DNA from: an uncultured Alistipes sp.
GTDB taxonomy: Bacteria; Bacteroidota; Bacteroidia; Bacteroidales; Rikenellaceae
NCBI GenBank assembly: GCA_949283205.1
Contig: CASDSD010000014.1
Location: 1-45,890, forward strand
Reading direction: 5' to 3'
DNA length: 45,890 nucleotides
Positions 8,792 through 17,431 of the stretch are shown piece after piece. Numbering within the stretch: the stretch's first letter is position 1; each line of letters begins with the position of its first letter. The position numbers and the translations under genes are program-made. Below the pieces are notes generated by a model that did not search any database, had not been told where the DNA came from, and saw nothing but the letters and a program-made list of their open reading frames with translations.

Positions 8792-10120
8792 ATGTTCGAG
8801 AACCTAACCGACAAATTAGAACGTTCCTTCAAGATCCTCAAGGGCGAGGGCCGCATTACCGAGATCAACATAGCCGAGACGCTCAAGGAGATACGCCGCG
8901 CGCTCATCGACGCCGACGTAAACTACAAGGTCGCCAAGACCTTCACCGACGAGGTGAAGCAGAAGGCGCTGGGACAGAACGTCCTGACGGCCGTCAAGCC
9001 CGGCCAGATGATGACCAAGATCGTGCGCGACGAGCTGGCGCAGCTCATGGGAGGCACCGCCACCGACATACGTCTCGAGGGCACGCCCGCCGTGATCCTC
9101 ATCGCCGGTCTCCAGGGTTCGGGTAAGACCACCTTCTCGGGCAAGCTCGCCTCGCTGCTCAAGACAAAGCGGGGCCGCAACGTGCTGCTCGTTGCGGGCG
9201 ACGTCTACCGTCCCGCCGCCATCGACCAGCTGAAGGTGCTGGGGCAGCAGATCGGCGTGGAGGTATACACCGAGGAGGGTAACATGAACCCTGTGCAGAT
9301 AGCGCAGAACGCCATACGCTACGCCCGCGAGAAGTCGTACAACGTCGTCATAGTCGATACGGCGGGACGTCTTGCCGTGGACGAGGCGATGATGCAGGAG
9401 ATAACCGCAATAAAGAGTGCCGTCAAGCCGAGCGAGACCCTCTTCGTCGTGGATGCCATGACGGGACAGGATGCCGTCAATACGGCCAAGGAGTTCAACG
9501 ACCGCCTCGACTTCGACGGCGTGGTGCTGACGAAGCTCGACGGCGACACGCGCGGCGGTGCCGCCATCTCGATCCGTTCGGTCGTGGACAAGCCGCTGAA
9601 GTTCATCTCGAGCGGCGAGAAGATGGACGCCCTGCAGGTGTTCCACCCCGAGCGTATGGCCGACCGTATCCTCGGCATGGGCGACGTGGTATCGCTCGTG
9701 GAGCGTGCGCAGGAGCAGTATGACGAGGAGGCCGCACGCCGCCTCAAGAAGAAGATCGTCAAGAACCAGTTCAACTTCAACGACTTCATCGACCAGATCA
9801 ACCAGATCAAGAAGATGGGCAACCTCAAGGACATCGCCTCGATGATCCCCGGCATGGGCAAGATGCTCAAGAATGTCGACATCCCGGACGACGCCTTCAA
9901 GCAGACCGAGGCCATCATCTCGTCGATGACGCCCGAGGAGCGCGAGAAACCCGAGATAATCAATGCCCGCCGCCGCGAGCGCATAGCCAAGGGCAGCGGC
10001 ACGACCATGGCCGACGTAAACCGCCTGATGAAGCAGTTCGAAGAGACGCGCAAGATGATGAAGATGGTTGCCGGCGGCAACATGAAGATGCCCAAGATGC
10101 CGCGCGGATTCCGCCGCTAA
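8792..10120 (+). CDS. ffh: Signal recognition particle protein Ffh
   Basis: GTPase of the SRP, which binds the SRP RNA and signal sequences of nascent inner-membrane proteins and docks on FtsY. At 442 residues it has normal length and domain order: N domain (about 1-90), G domain with P-loop GLQGSGKTT at 106-114, VAGDVYRPAAIDQL, DTAGR, TKLDGD and GGAA, then a Met-rich M domain (about 300-430: KKMGNLKDIASMIPGMGKML). Its RNA partner is encoded at 27411-27511. A strong terminator follows at 10161-10199. Confidence 0.98.
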   Translation: MFENLTDKLERSFKILKGEGRITEINIAETLKEIRRALIDADVNYKVAKTFTDEVKQKALGQNVLTAVKPGQMMTKIVRDELAQLMGGTATDIRLEGTPAVILIAGLQGSGKTTFSGKLASLLKTKRGRNVLLVAGDVYRPAAIDQLKVLGQQIGVEVYTEEGNMNPVQIAQNAIRYAREKSYNVVIVDTAGRLAVDEAMMQEITAIKSAVKPSETLFVVDAMTGQDAVNTAKEFNDRLDFDGVVLTKLDGDTRGGAAISIRSVVDKPLKFISSGEKMDALQVFHPERMADRILGMGDVVSLVERAQEQYDEEAARRLKKKIVKNQFNFNDFIDQINQIKKMGNLKDIASMIPGMGKMLKNVDIPDDAFKQTEAIISSMTPEEREKPEIINARRRERIAKGSGTTMADVNRLMKQFEETRKMMKMVAGGNMKMPKMPRGFRR

Positions 10121-10160
10121 GGAGGCCGCAGCACGGCGCTGCCGAAAGATATTCCGGACA

Positions 10161-10199
10161 CGAAAATCCCCGTCCTCGGTTGAGGACGGGGATTTTTCG
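10161..10199 (+). terminator. Terminator of ffh
   Basis: A long perfect inverted repeat (AAATCCCCGTCCTC / GAGGACGGGGATTT, four-base loop) is flanked by A and T runs, 40 bases after the ffh stop. Confidence 0.9.
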
Positions 10200-10386
10200 T
10201 GACCCGCCCGCCATGCCCGATGCACGCGGCATGGACAACAAAGCACATACATATTTCCCAAACAGGATATTTTATAAGACATAAAGAAGAACTTCGCAAA
10301 CAATACGGACAATATTCCCGCCCTTTTGCAATAAATCCGCGACAGGGTCGTTAGTTTAGCGTAAAACATACCTAATTTCCATTGTT

Positions 10387-10833
10387 ATGAAACACAACGC
10401 TATTGCCGCCGCAATATGCGGTACCGCATGCATGGCAACACTTCTTTCGTCGTGCGACAAGGAAAAAACGATCTCGCTGCCCGACAAGCTCGAGTCGTCG
10501 AAATGGGAGAGCTTCTCGATCGAACAACCCGACAGGCTCGTAATCTCGTCCCTGGAGTTCCGTGACGCGACACACGCCGACTACACCGTCACCACGTACG
10601 ACGTCGACGAAAACAGCTACGCCGACCGCGACAAGGTGATCGGACAGACGAAGACCGAATACACCTACACCTACCGCAAACCCGCCATAACGATGACACC
10701 CACAGGCGAGGGGCCGGCGCTCAACGGGTCGATAGAGAACTTCAGCGACTACAACCTCATGACTCTCAAGACGGCCGACGGCAAGACATTCTTCTCGGCC
10801 AAAGAGGGTGCATTCTTCCACGACTGGAAATGA
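10387..10833 (+). CDS. Small lipoprotein of unknown function
   Basis: A 148-residue exported protein with a lipobox (MATLLSSC, Cys at about residue 23). The mature part is about 125 residues, rich in beta-type sequence (WESFSIEQPDRLVISSLEF, ADYTVTTYDVDE, TEYTYTYRKPAITM, NLMTLKTADGKTFF). This suggests a small lipocalin-like or META-like barrel in which an observed quantity is compared around a central sheet, but I cannot name the family. It is monocistronic: ffh's terminator lies upstream and a terminator hairpin at 10908-10934 follows. Confidence 0.7.
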   Translation: MKHNAIAAAICGTACMATLLSSCDKEKTISLPDKLESSKWESFSIEQPDRLVISSLEFRDATHADYTVTTYDVDENSYADRDKVIGQTKTEYTYTYRKPAITMTPTGEGPALNGSIENFSDYNLMTLKTADGKTFFSAKEGAFFHDWK

Positions 10834-10907
10834 TCCGCCCGGCAAAGCGTATTGCCGCGTAACGGCCGCCGCTCCCCCCGCAAACACCGAAAAACAACAC
10901 CCGAAAG

Positions 10908-10934
10908 CCCTTGCGTTTGCAAGGGTTATTTTTT
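10908..10934 (+). terminator. Terminator of the small lipoprotein gene
   Basis: CCCTTGC / GCAAGGG with a four-base loop, followed by TTATTTTTTA. The era promoter begins inside this hairpin. Confidence 0.75.
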
Positions 10935-10947
10935 ATAAGTATATTTG
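10916..10947 (+). promoter_or_regulatory. Promoter of era
   Basis: TTTG (10916-10919), 20 bases, then TATATTTG (10940-10947), 42 bases before the era start. The -33 element sits in the loop and right arm of the preceding terminator. Confidence 0.6.
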
Positions 10948-10989
10948 TGGGATATATAATCCGAAAAAACTGATAATCCCTCGAAAAGG

Positions 10990-11871
10990 ATGCACCGTTC
11001 AGGATTCGTAAACATCATAGGCAACCCAAATGTCGGCAAGTCGACGCTCATGAACGCCCTCGTGGGCGAGCGCCTCTCGATCATAACATCGAAGGCGCAG
11101 ACCACGCGCCACCGTATCATGGGCATCGTCGACGGCGAGAATTTCCAGATCGTATATTCCGACACGCCCGGAATACTCAAACCGGCATACAAGCTCCAGG
11201 AGTCGATGATGAACTTCGTGCGCGGCGCCGTCGACGATGCCGACGTCATACTCTACGTCACCGACACCGTCGAGCAGAGCGACCGCTCGGACGAGATCGT
11301 CGAGCGCATCGTCCGCAGCGGTATCCCCGCCGTCGTGGTGATAAACAAGATCGATCTCACGACGCCCGAGGCCCTCGAGGCGATCGTCGACCGCTGGCAT
11401 GCCAAGATGCCCGACGCCGAGATCGTCCCCGTCTCTGCCAAGGAGCAGTTCAACATGAAGGGGCTGCTCGAGGCCATCCTGCGGCGCCTGCCCGAAGGAG
11501 AGCCCTTCTATCCGAAGGATACGCTCACCGACCGTCCCATGCGCTTCTTCGCCTCGGAGATCATCCGCGAGAAGATCATGCTCAACTACGACAAGGAGAT
11601 ACCCTACTGCTGCCAGATCGAGATCGACACCTACAAGGAGGAGCCGACCATAGACCGCATATCGGCCACGATATACGTCGCACGCAACTCGCAGAAAGGC
11701 ATCGTAATAGGCCACAAGGGCGAGAAGCTCAAGCGTGTGGGACAGGCCGCGCGCGAGGATCTGGAACGCTTCATCGGCAAGAAGGTCTTCCTGCAGCTCT
11801 TCGTCAAGGTCCAGGAGGGGTGGCGCGACAACGAACGGCAGCTGCAACGCTTCGGGTACGACCCGCAATGA
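10990..11871 (+). CDS. era: GTPase Era
   Basis: Essential GTPase that binds the 3' end of 16S rRNA and assists 30S maturation. The 293 residues show the G domain, with P-loop GNPNVGKST at 11-19, DTPGI, and NKID (G4). A C-terminal KH domain follows, with the GxxG loop in IGHKGEKLKRVG and the ending KVFLQLFVKVQEGWRDN. Length and order are standard. It has its own promoter, and the exported TPR gene follows after 86 bases. Together with ffh and obgE it forms a concentration of translation-linked GTPases in this part of the window. Confidence 0.98.
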   Translation: MHRSGFVNIIGNPNVGKSTLMNALVGERLSIITSKAQTTRHRIMGIVDGENFQIVYSDTPGILKPAYKLQESMMNFVRGAVDDADVILYVTDTVEQSDRSDEIVERIVRSGIPAVVVINKIDLTTPEALEAIVDRWHAKMPDAEIVPVSAKEQFNMKGLLEAILRRLPEGEPFYPKDTLTDRPMRFFASEIIREKIMLNYDKEIPYCCQIEIDTYKEEPTIDRISATIYVARNSQKGIVIGHKGEKLKRVGQAAREDLERFIGKKVFLQLFVKVQEGWRDNERQLQRFGYDPQ

Positions 11872-11957
11872 TCCGCCGGCGGCCGATAAAATAATGAGAC
11901 CTCCGTATCCGTTTGTAACGGAGAAGAGAGGGCAACCAACACACAGCCAAACTTGAA

Positions 11958-13964
11958 ATGCGACTACGCGCGATAAGAAAAACCGTCATAACCATAGCTG
12001 TGCTGCTGGCGGCATGGAGCGCCAGCACGCAGTACAACAAAGAGTATTTCTTCTACATGGGGCGTCGTTTCATGATGGACAACAACTATCAGGATGCGAT
12101 AAACACCCTCAACGTGCTGTTGCGTTTCGACGAGGATGCCTATGAAGGTTACTTTCTGCGCGGCATCGCAAAATACAACCTCGACGACCTGCTGGGCGCC
12201 GACGCCGACTTCTCGATAGCGATAGAGAAGAATCCCGTCTTCACCAACGCCTACACCTACCGCGCCATCACACGCTCGCGTCTGGGCAACTATGACGATG
12301 CCCTGAACGACTTCCATGAAGCCATCGAGCTGCGTCCCGACCTGCCGGGGCCCTACTACAGCCGCGGCGTGACGCGCCTGCTCAACCAGCAGTTCGAGGA
12401 GGCGATATCCGATTTCGACATGTTCATACGGCAGGAGAAGAAGGTTGCCGACGCATACATCAACCGCGGCATGTGTTATCTCTACCTGAAGGACACGCTC
12501 AAGGCGTATGAGGATTTCGAAGCCGGTATCCGCACAAACCGCGAGGATCCAAACGGCTACAACCGCCGCGGCTCGCTCTACATGCAGCAGAAACGGTACG
12601 CCGAGGCGGAACAGGATTTCGACACGGCCATAAAGTACGATTCGGCCTACATCCCGGCGCTCTTCAACCGCGCCGTGGTATACTCCGACACGCAGCGGCC
12701 GCTGCTGGCGCTGAACGACCTGAACAGCGTCATAGCCCTCGACTCGACCAATTCGATGGCGTACTTCAACCGCGCCATAATCCGCTCGCAGATAGGCGAC
12801 TACAACAATGCCCTGCAGGATTACGACCGCGTGGCGGAATATACGCCCAACAATGTGCTGGTATATTACAACCGCGCCAACCTATATACGCAGGTAGGCG
12901 AGATAGAGTCCGCCGTGGCCGACTATACCAAGGCCATATCGCTCTATCCCGACTTCGCAAACGCATACCTCAACCGCAGCTATCTGAAATTCCTGCTCAA
13001 CGACCCGGCCGGCGCCCGCAAGGACCGCGACATCGCCGAGCGCAAGATCGCCGACTACCGGTCGCGTCTGAGCGACTCGACATATTCGATATATGCCGAC
13101 ACGACGCAGAAGTTCGACAAGCTTCTCTCGTTCGACGCCACGGCGGCGGGCGACAACACATTCGAGACCTCGTCCATAAACAGCAACGAGGCCGGCCCGA
13201 AACTCATCGCGCTCTTCAAGTTCACGTTCATGTACTCCGACTCCACGGCCGTGGCTCGCGACAAACTCTACTATGCGCAGCGGGCCGAGGATTTCAAGCA
13301 GAAGGTGGGCAACCCACTGCTGGCGATATCGCGTAACGAGAGCAACATCGCCGCCGACTCGCTCGTGGCGATGGACCGTGCGCTGCTCGACAGCCTGCGC
13401 ACGAACGAGACCTCATGGGTGCTGCTCTTCCAGCGGGGCGTCACGCAGTCGCTCATAAAGCAGTACACCAATGCGGTCAATACCCTCTCGTCGGCCATCG
13501 CAGCCAACCCGACGAATCCCTTCCTCTACATAAACCGATCGACCACGCGCGCCGAAATGATCGATTTCATATCGTCGATCGACAACTCGTACCAGCGCAT
13601 CTCGATCGACTCCGACCCCGCGAACCGGCTGCACAATACGGGGTCGCGCACGTACGACTACAACGATGCCATAGAGGATATAAACAAGGCCATAAAGCTA
13701 TATCCCAACTACGCATACAGCTATTACAACCGTGCCAACCTCAATGCCATATCGGGTCACCTGCCCGAAGCCTACGACGACTACACGAAGGCCATCGAAC
13801 TGCATCCCGACTTCGGCGAGGCATACTACAACCGCGGCCTGGTGCAGATCTTCATGAAGGATACGCGCAAGGGGTGTCTCGACCTGTCGAAAGCGGGCGA
13901 GCTGGGCATAGAGAATGCCTACGAGGCCCTCAAATACTACACGGCAGGCACGATCGACCAATAA
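11958..13964 (+). CDS. Exported tetratricopeptide-repeat protein
   Basis: A 668-residue protein with an N-terminal hydrophobic segment (KTVITIAVLLAAWSAS), probably a signal peptide or anchor. At least eight to ten TPR units follow, recognisable by repeated A-Y-xN-R or YYNRA blocks (AYTYRAITRSRLGNYDDAL, YNRRGSLYMQQKRYAEAEQ, VYYNRANLYTQVGEIESAV, YYNRGLVQIFMKDTRKGC). A less regular segment at about residues 345-450 separates two TPR arrays. No enzymatic motif is seen; it is probably a periplasmic or outer-membrane scaffold. It may be co-transcribed with era upstream and with the MFS gene 48 bases downstream. Confidence 0.85.
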   Translation: MRLRAIRKTVITIAVLLAAWSASTQYNKEYFFYMGRRFMMDNNYQDAINTLNVLLRFDEDAYEGYFLRGIAKYNLDDLLGADADFSIAIEKNPVFTNAYTYRAITRSRLGNYDDALNDFHEAIELRPDLPGPYYSRGVTRLLNQQFEEAISDFDMFIRQEKKVADAYINRGMCYLYLKDTLKAYEDFEAGIRTNREDPNGYNRRGSLYMQQKRYAEAEQDFDTAIKYDSAYIPALFNRAVVYSDTQRPLLALNDLNSVIALDSTNSMAYFNRAIIRSQIGDYNNALQDYDRVAEYTPNNVLVYYNRANLYTQVGEIESAVADYTKAISLYPDFANAYLNRSYLKFLLNDPAGARKDRDIAERKIADYRSRLSDSTYSIYADTTQKFDKLLSFDATAAGDNTFETSSINSNEAGPKLIALFKFTFMYSDSTAVARDKLYYAQRAEDFKQKVGNPLLAISRNESNIAADSLVAMDRALLDSLRTNETSWVLLFQRGVTQSLIKQYTNAVNTLSSAIAANPTNPFLYINRSTTRAEMIDFISSIDNSYQRISIDSDPANRLHNTGSRTYDYNDAIEDINKAIKLYPNYAYSYYNRANLNAISGHLPEAYDDYTKAIELHPDFGEAYYNRGLVQIFMKDTRKGCLDLSKAGELGIENAYEALKYYTAGTIDQ

Positions 13965-14012
13965 TGCGGCGGCAGGAGGGGTAAGACAATAGAAACTACA
14001 AACACAAACGAT

Positions 14013-15365
14013 ATGACGCAAACCTACAAGAAGCTCAACGATTCGCCCGCCATGCGATGGACGGCGTTGGGTGTCGTGGCCTTCACGATGATGGCCGCCT
14101 ACTTCGTAAACGACGTTGTGGCTCCGCTGAAGACCATCCTCGAGAGCGATCTCGGCTGGACGAGCCGTGAATTCGGATTCTTTACGGGGGCATACAGTTT
14201 CCTGAACGTATTCCTGTTGATGCTCATCTGGGGCGGGTTCATTCTCGACCGCTTCGGGGCACGGTTTACGGGCAAGCTGGCAGCCACACTCATGGTGGCC
14301 GGCACCGCCCTCGAATACTATGCCATGACAGCCATGGCCGGCAGCACGGCAACAATCCTCGGATACAAGTCGGGCGTGATGGTGGCATCGGCCGGATATG
14401 CCATCTTCGGCGTGGGCGCCGAGGTGGCCGGCATCACCGTCACGAAGATCATCGCCAAGTGGTTCCGCGGCAAGGAACTCGCCACGGCCATGGGAGTACA
14501 GGTAGCCCTCGCGCGAATAGGGTCGCAGGCCGCATACTCGGTAGCCATACCCCTGGCCCGCTCGTTCGGCCTCACGGCACCCGTATTGCTGGGTCTCTGC
14601 CTGCTCGTGGGCGGGCTGATAGCCTTCTTCGTCTTCTCGGTGATGGACCGCAAGCTCGACACCCAGATGGAGCAGGCGAACGACTCCGATGATGAAAAGT
14701 TCTCGTTCAAGGATGTGGGCAGCATACTAACCAACCGCGGATTCTGGCTCATAGCCCTGCTCTGCGTACTCTTCTACTCGTGCGTCTTCCCCTTCCAGAA
14801 GTTCGCCTCGGAGTTCCTCATGAGCAAGTACGGAATCAGTGAACAGCTCACCGGCACCATCGCCGGCATGCCCGCCATCGGAGCCCTCTTCCTGACACCC
14901 ATATTCGGCGGGTACATCGACAAGCGCGGCCGCAGCGCCTCGATCATGGCCCTCGGCGCCGCAATGCTCATATTCGTACACGCGATGTACGCAATGCCCT
15001 TCATCAATGTGCCGGCAGTGGCCATAATCCTCATGGTGATCCTCGGCATAGCCTTCTCGCTCGTACCCTCGGCCATGTGGCCCGCCGTCGCCAAGATCTT
15101 CCCGCAGCACCAGCTCGGAACGGCATACGCCCTGATATTCTTCATCCAGAACATCGGTCTGTGGGGCATACCCAACCTTATCGGATGGATACTCGACACC
15201 TTCTGCGTAACGGGTACCACCGGTACGGCAAATACCTACGACTACACGCTGCCCGAATTGACCTTCACCCTTATCGCGGCGCTGTCGCTCATCGTAGCCT
15301 TCCTGCTCAAGGCGGCCGACCGCAAATACGGATACCGTCTCGAGGAGCCCAATATCCGCAAATAA
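14013..15365 (+). CDS. Major facilitator superfamily transporter
   Basis: A 450-residue inner-membrane transporter with about 12 hydrophobic helices and a charged central loop (about 210-235: DRKLDTQMEQANDSDDEKF). MFS-like features are ILDRFGARFTGK after helix 2 and GYIDKRGRSAS after helix 8, the two copies of the inter-helix basic motif. AVAKIFPQHQLGTAYALIFF resembles the MFSD1/nitrate-porter side of the superfamily. Substrate is unknown. Two hairpins at 15381-15453 end the transcript. Confidence 0.85.
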   Translation: MTQTYKKLNDSPAMRWTALGVVAFTMMAAYFVNDVVAPLKTILESDLGWTSREFGFFTGAYSFLNVFLLMLIWGGFILDRFGARFTGKLAATLMVAGTALEYYAMTAMAGSTATILGYKSGVMVASAGYAIFGVGAEVAGITVTKIIAKWFRGKELATAMGVQVALARIGSQAAYSVAIPLARSFGLTAPVLLGLCLLVGGLIAFFVFSVMDRKLDTQMEQANDSDDEKFSFKDVGSILTNRGFWLIALLCVLFYSCVFPFQKFASEFLMSKYGISEQLTGTIAGMPAIGALFLTPIFGGYIDKRGRSASIMALGAAMLIFVHAMYAMPFINVPAVAIILMVILGIAFSLVPSAMWPAVAKIFPQHQLGTAYALIFFIQNIGLWGIPNLIGWILDTFCVTGTTGTANTYDYTLPELTFTLIAALSLIVAFLLKAADRKYGYRLEEPNIRK

Positions 15366-15380
15366 CAGACCCTCCACACG

Positions 15381-15453
15381 GTCGGCGCGGAGGGTTCTCC
15401 GCGCCTCGACCGGAACACGGCCGAGGCCGCAATCCTTACGGGTTGCGGCCTCG
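15381..15453 (+). terminator. Double hairpin after the MFS gene
   Basis: Two GC-rich inverted repeats stand in series: GGCGCGGAG / CTCCGCGCC (15384-15405) and CGAGGCCGCAA / TTGCGGCCTCG (15422-15453). Neither has a strong T run. They lie between convergent genes and could stop transcription from either side. Confidence 0.6.
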
Positions 15454-15474
15454 ATACTTCTATATTCAGGAGTT

Positions 15475-16599
15475 CTATTTCGTCATGGCGTAGACCTGCT
15501 CGATCCTGTCGCACATGGCTCCCCAAGAGAAACGCTCCCGTTCGGCTGCGATGTTCTGCCGCACCTCGGCCATTGCGCCCTGCTCGTACAAGCGTCGCAA
15601 CGCCTCCTCGATGCCCTCCACGGTCGGAGGGCATACGACACCGGCACGGCCGTCGCGCACGATCTCGGGAAGGCCGCCCACGTCGGTGACCACCATCGGC
15701 AGCGAAAAGTTGTATGCGATCTGCGTCACGCCGCTCTGCGTGGCCGTACGGTACGGCAAAACCAGAGCATCCGCCGCAGAGAAATAGTACCGGACCTCAT
15801 CGTCGGGGATAAACCTGTCGCGCAGCACCACCTCGGCCGCAAGGCCTTCGCGCGAGATTCTGTCGAGATACTTATCCCGCGAGGCGTAGAACTCCCCCGC
15901 CACTATCAGTTTGCGCCGTGCAGGGCGCCAGCGGCTCCATGCCCGCAGCAGCATGTCGAGGCCCTTGTAGTCACGGATCAGGCCGAAGAAGAGCGTATAG
16001 TCGAACGACGGATCGACCCCGATACGCCCGCAGGCCTCCTCGCGATCCACACGACTGCCGAAGTTCTCGAACATGGGGTGCGGCGAGTAGAGCATCGGCG
16101 CCGAAGTGTAGGCCTTCAGCTCTCCGTGAACCTGCTCCGACATATATACGAATCCGTCGACGGAACGCAGATACCATCTGTTAAAAGGACGGTCCACGAT
16201 ATGATGTTCGTGCGGTTCGACGTTGTCGATCTGGCAGATCACCTTCGTCACCCCGTTTCCGCGTGCAATGCGGGCTATCGTCCCGAAGCAAGGCGCCATG
16301 AACGGCGTCCAATATTTCATGATGATCATGTCGGGACGCTCGCGCCGCAGCCGCAGCCCCACCTTCACCCAGTTCGCGGGATTCACGGTGTTTACCGCCC
16401 GTTCGATATCGATATCGTCGGGCGCCGGCGTCGAGACATACTGGCTTTTGCCCGGGAACAGCCGCTCGGGGTACTGAACCGTGAAGGTCAATATGCGCAC
16501 ATCGTTGCCGCGCCGCGAGAACTCGCGGGCCATGGTCTCCATTATCGTCGCTATGCCGCCGCGATACGGGTGCGCGGGGCCCAGAAGGCATATCTTCAT
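15475..16599 (-). CDS. Glycosyltransferase family 4 (GT-B fold)
   Basis: A 374-residue retaining glycosyltransferase. The N-terminal Rossmann domain opens with MKICLLGPAHPYRGGIATIM (glycine-rich acceptor loop). The C-terminal donor-binding domain has LFFGLIRDYKGLDMLL, VLPYRTATQSGVTQIAYNF and the GLPEIV EX7E-like region. This layout is typical of GT4 enzymes that build cell-surface glycans. The start at 16599 is fixed by the conserved N-terminus and by a promoter at 16623-16653; the frame stays open further upstream but into the promoter. It is isolated from other glycan genes, so donor and acceptor are unknown. Confidence 0.9.
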   Translation of the reverse strand: MKICLLGPAHPYRGGIATIMETMAREFSRRGNDVRILTFTVQYPERLFPGKSQYVSTPAPDDIDIERAVNTVNPANWVKVGLRLRRERPDMIIMKYWTPFMAPCFGTIARIARGNGVTKVICQIDNVEPHEHHIVDRPFNRWYLRSVDGFVYMSEQVHGELKAYTSAPMLYSPHPMFENFGSRVDREEACGRIGVDPSFDYTLFFGLIRDYKGLDMLLRAWSRWRPARRKLIVAGEFYASRDKYLDRISREGLAAEVVLRDRFIPDDEVRYYFSAADALVLPYRTATQSGVTQIAYNFSLPMVVTDVGGLPEIVRDGRAGVVCPPTVEGIEEALRRLYEQGAMAEVRQNIAAERERFSWGAMCDRIEQVYAMTK

Positions 16600-16622
16600 C
16601 CGTGTAACATTTTGCCGACATA

Positions 16623-16653
16623 CAAAGATAATACAACGCGGGCAGCAAAACAA
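16623..16653 (-). promoter_or_regulatory. Promoter of the GT4 gene
   Basis: Minus strand TTG (16651-16653), 20 bases, TATCTTTG (16623-16630), 24 bases before the start codon. Confidence 0.6.
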
Positions 16654-16802
16654 CAGTTCCCGCCGGTCACCGGTCGGGACGGCCTCACGACTCGATACGG
16701 CACAGGCGCACTATACGACACGGCACGGGCGGCGAAGCGCATCACGACACCCGCCGCCCGATCCCTGCAGAGACGCACCGGCGCAACACGGCCCGCCGCA
16801 CA

Positions 16803-17306
16803 CTACCCTTTTACCCGCTCCCTGCTGCCGCCGACGGCCTGCATCGTAAGGTAGAGTTCGCCGTACTCGCGCAGGTTGTTCGCCTCGATGCGGAAGTCGT
16901 CGAGATGGCGCTCCTCCTCGGCCGCCATATCCTGGAACATGCGCGAGGTGACGGTGTCGCCCGCCTCCGATGTCTCGCGTGCCGCCGCATTGTAGCTCTC
17001 GACGGTCGAGGCCTCGATCTTCGAGGCCAGGTCCAGCATATCGTTCACGTCGGCAAGCTGCCGCGTGGGCTCATAGGGATTCATGTCGGCATCGCCGCCC
17101 AGAAAGAGTATGCGCTCGGCTATATGCTCGGCATGTCGCATCTCCGAAATCGACACCTTGAAGAGATATTTGGCAAGGTATTCGTATCCCGCATCCTCAA
17201 GACGTACATGGAAATACATATACTGCAACGATGTGGCGATCTCCTTGCGCAAGGCATTGTTCAACAGAGCGATGCTCTTGCCGTACTTGTTCACAGAATC
17301 ATCCAT
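16803..17306 (-). CDS. Ferritin-like diiron protein (bacterioferritin type)
   Basis: A 167-residue four-helix-bundle protein. Candidate diiron ligands fall in the bacterioferritin pattern: Glu22, Glu55-x2-His58 (EMRH), Glu98 and Glu131-x2-His134 (EERH). It probably stores or detoxifies iron in the cytoplasm. The start at 17306 gives a natural N-terminus (MDDSVNKYGKSIALLNNAL); a longer frame to 17360 would run through an inverted repeat at 17319-17350. It lies 125 bases after the thioesterase gene on the same strand with no obvious promoter of its own. Bacterioferritin and other Bfr/Dps-like ferritins are hard to separate by eye. Confidence 0.85.
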   Translation of the reverse strand: MDDSVNKYGKSIALLNNALRKEIATSLQYMYFHVRLEDAGYEYLAKYLFKVSISEMRHAEHIAERILFLGGDADMNPYEPTRQLADVNDMLDLASKIEASTVESYNAAARETSEAGDTVTSRMFQDMAAEEERHLDDFRIEANNLREYGELYLTMQAVGGSRERVKG

Positions 17307-17318
17307 AGACAAAAAGAA

Positions 17319-17350
17319 TTTGGAACACATCGAGCAAAATGTGTTCCAAA
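17319..17350 (-). promoter_or_regulatory. Perfect inverted repeat upstream of the ferritin-like gene
   Basis: A 12-bp perfect inverted repeat (TTTGGAACACAT / ATGTGTTCCAAA) with an eight-base spacer, 12 bases before the start codon. On the minus strand it is followed by TTCTTTTTG. It could be an operator, a leader hairpin, or the terminator of the upstream thioesterase gene. Confidence 0.5.
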
Positions 17351-17431
17351 GCCTCCCCACGCAGGACTATTACGCCAACCGCACAACGGCGTATGGCGCC
17401 ACCGCACCCTGCACACACCTCGAAAACGACC

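Noticed and set aside
8816-10369. A 517-codon open frame antisense to ffh
   Set aside because: Histidine- and leucine-rich translation typical of a mirror frame; ffh is certain on the plus strand.
16600-16802. Possible small gene between the GT4 and ferritin-like genes
   Set aside because: Plus-strand frames there have no start signal or conserved sequence; only the GT4 promoter is supportable.
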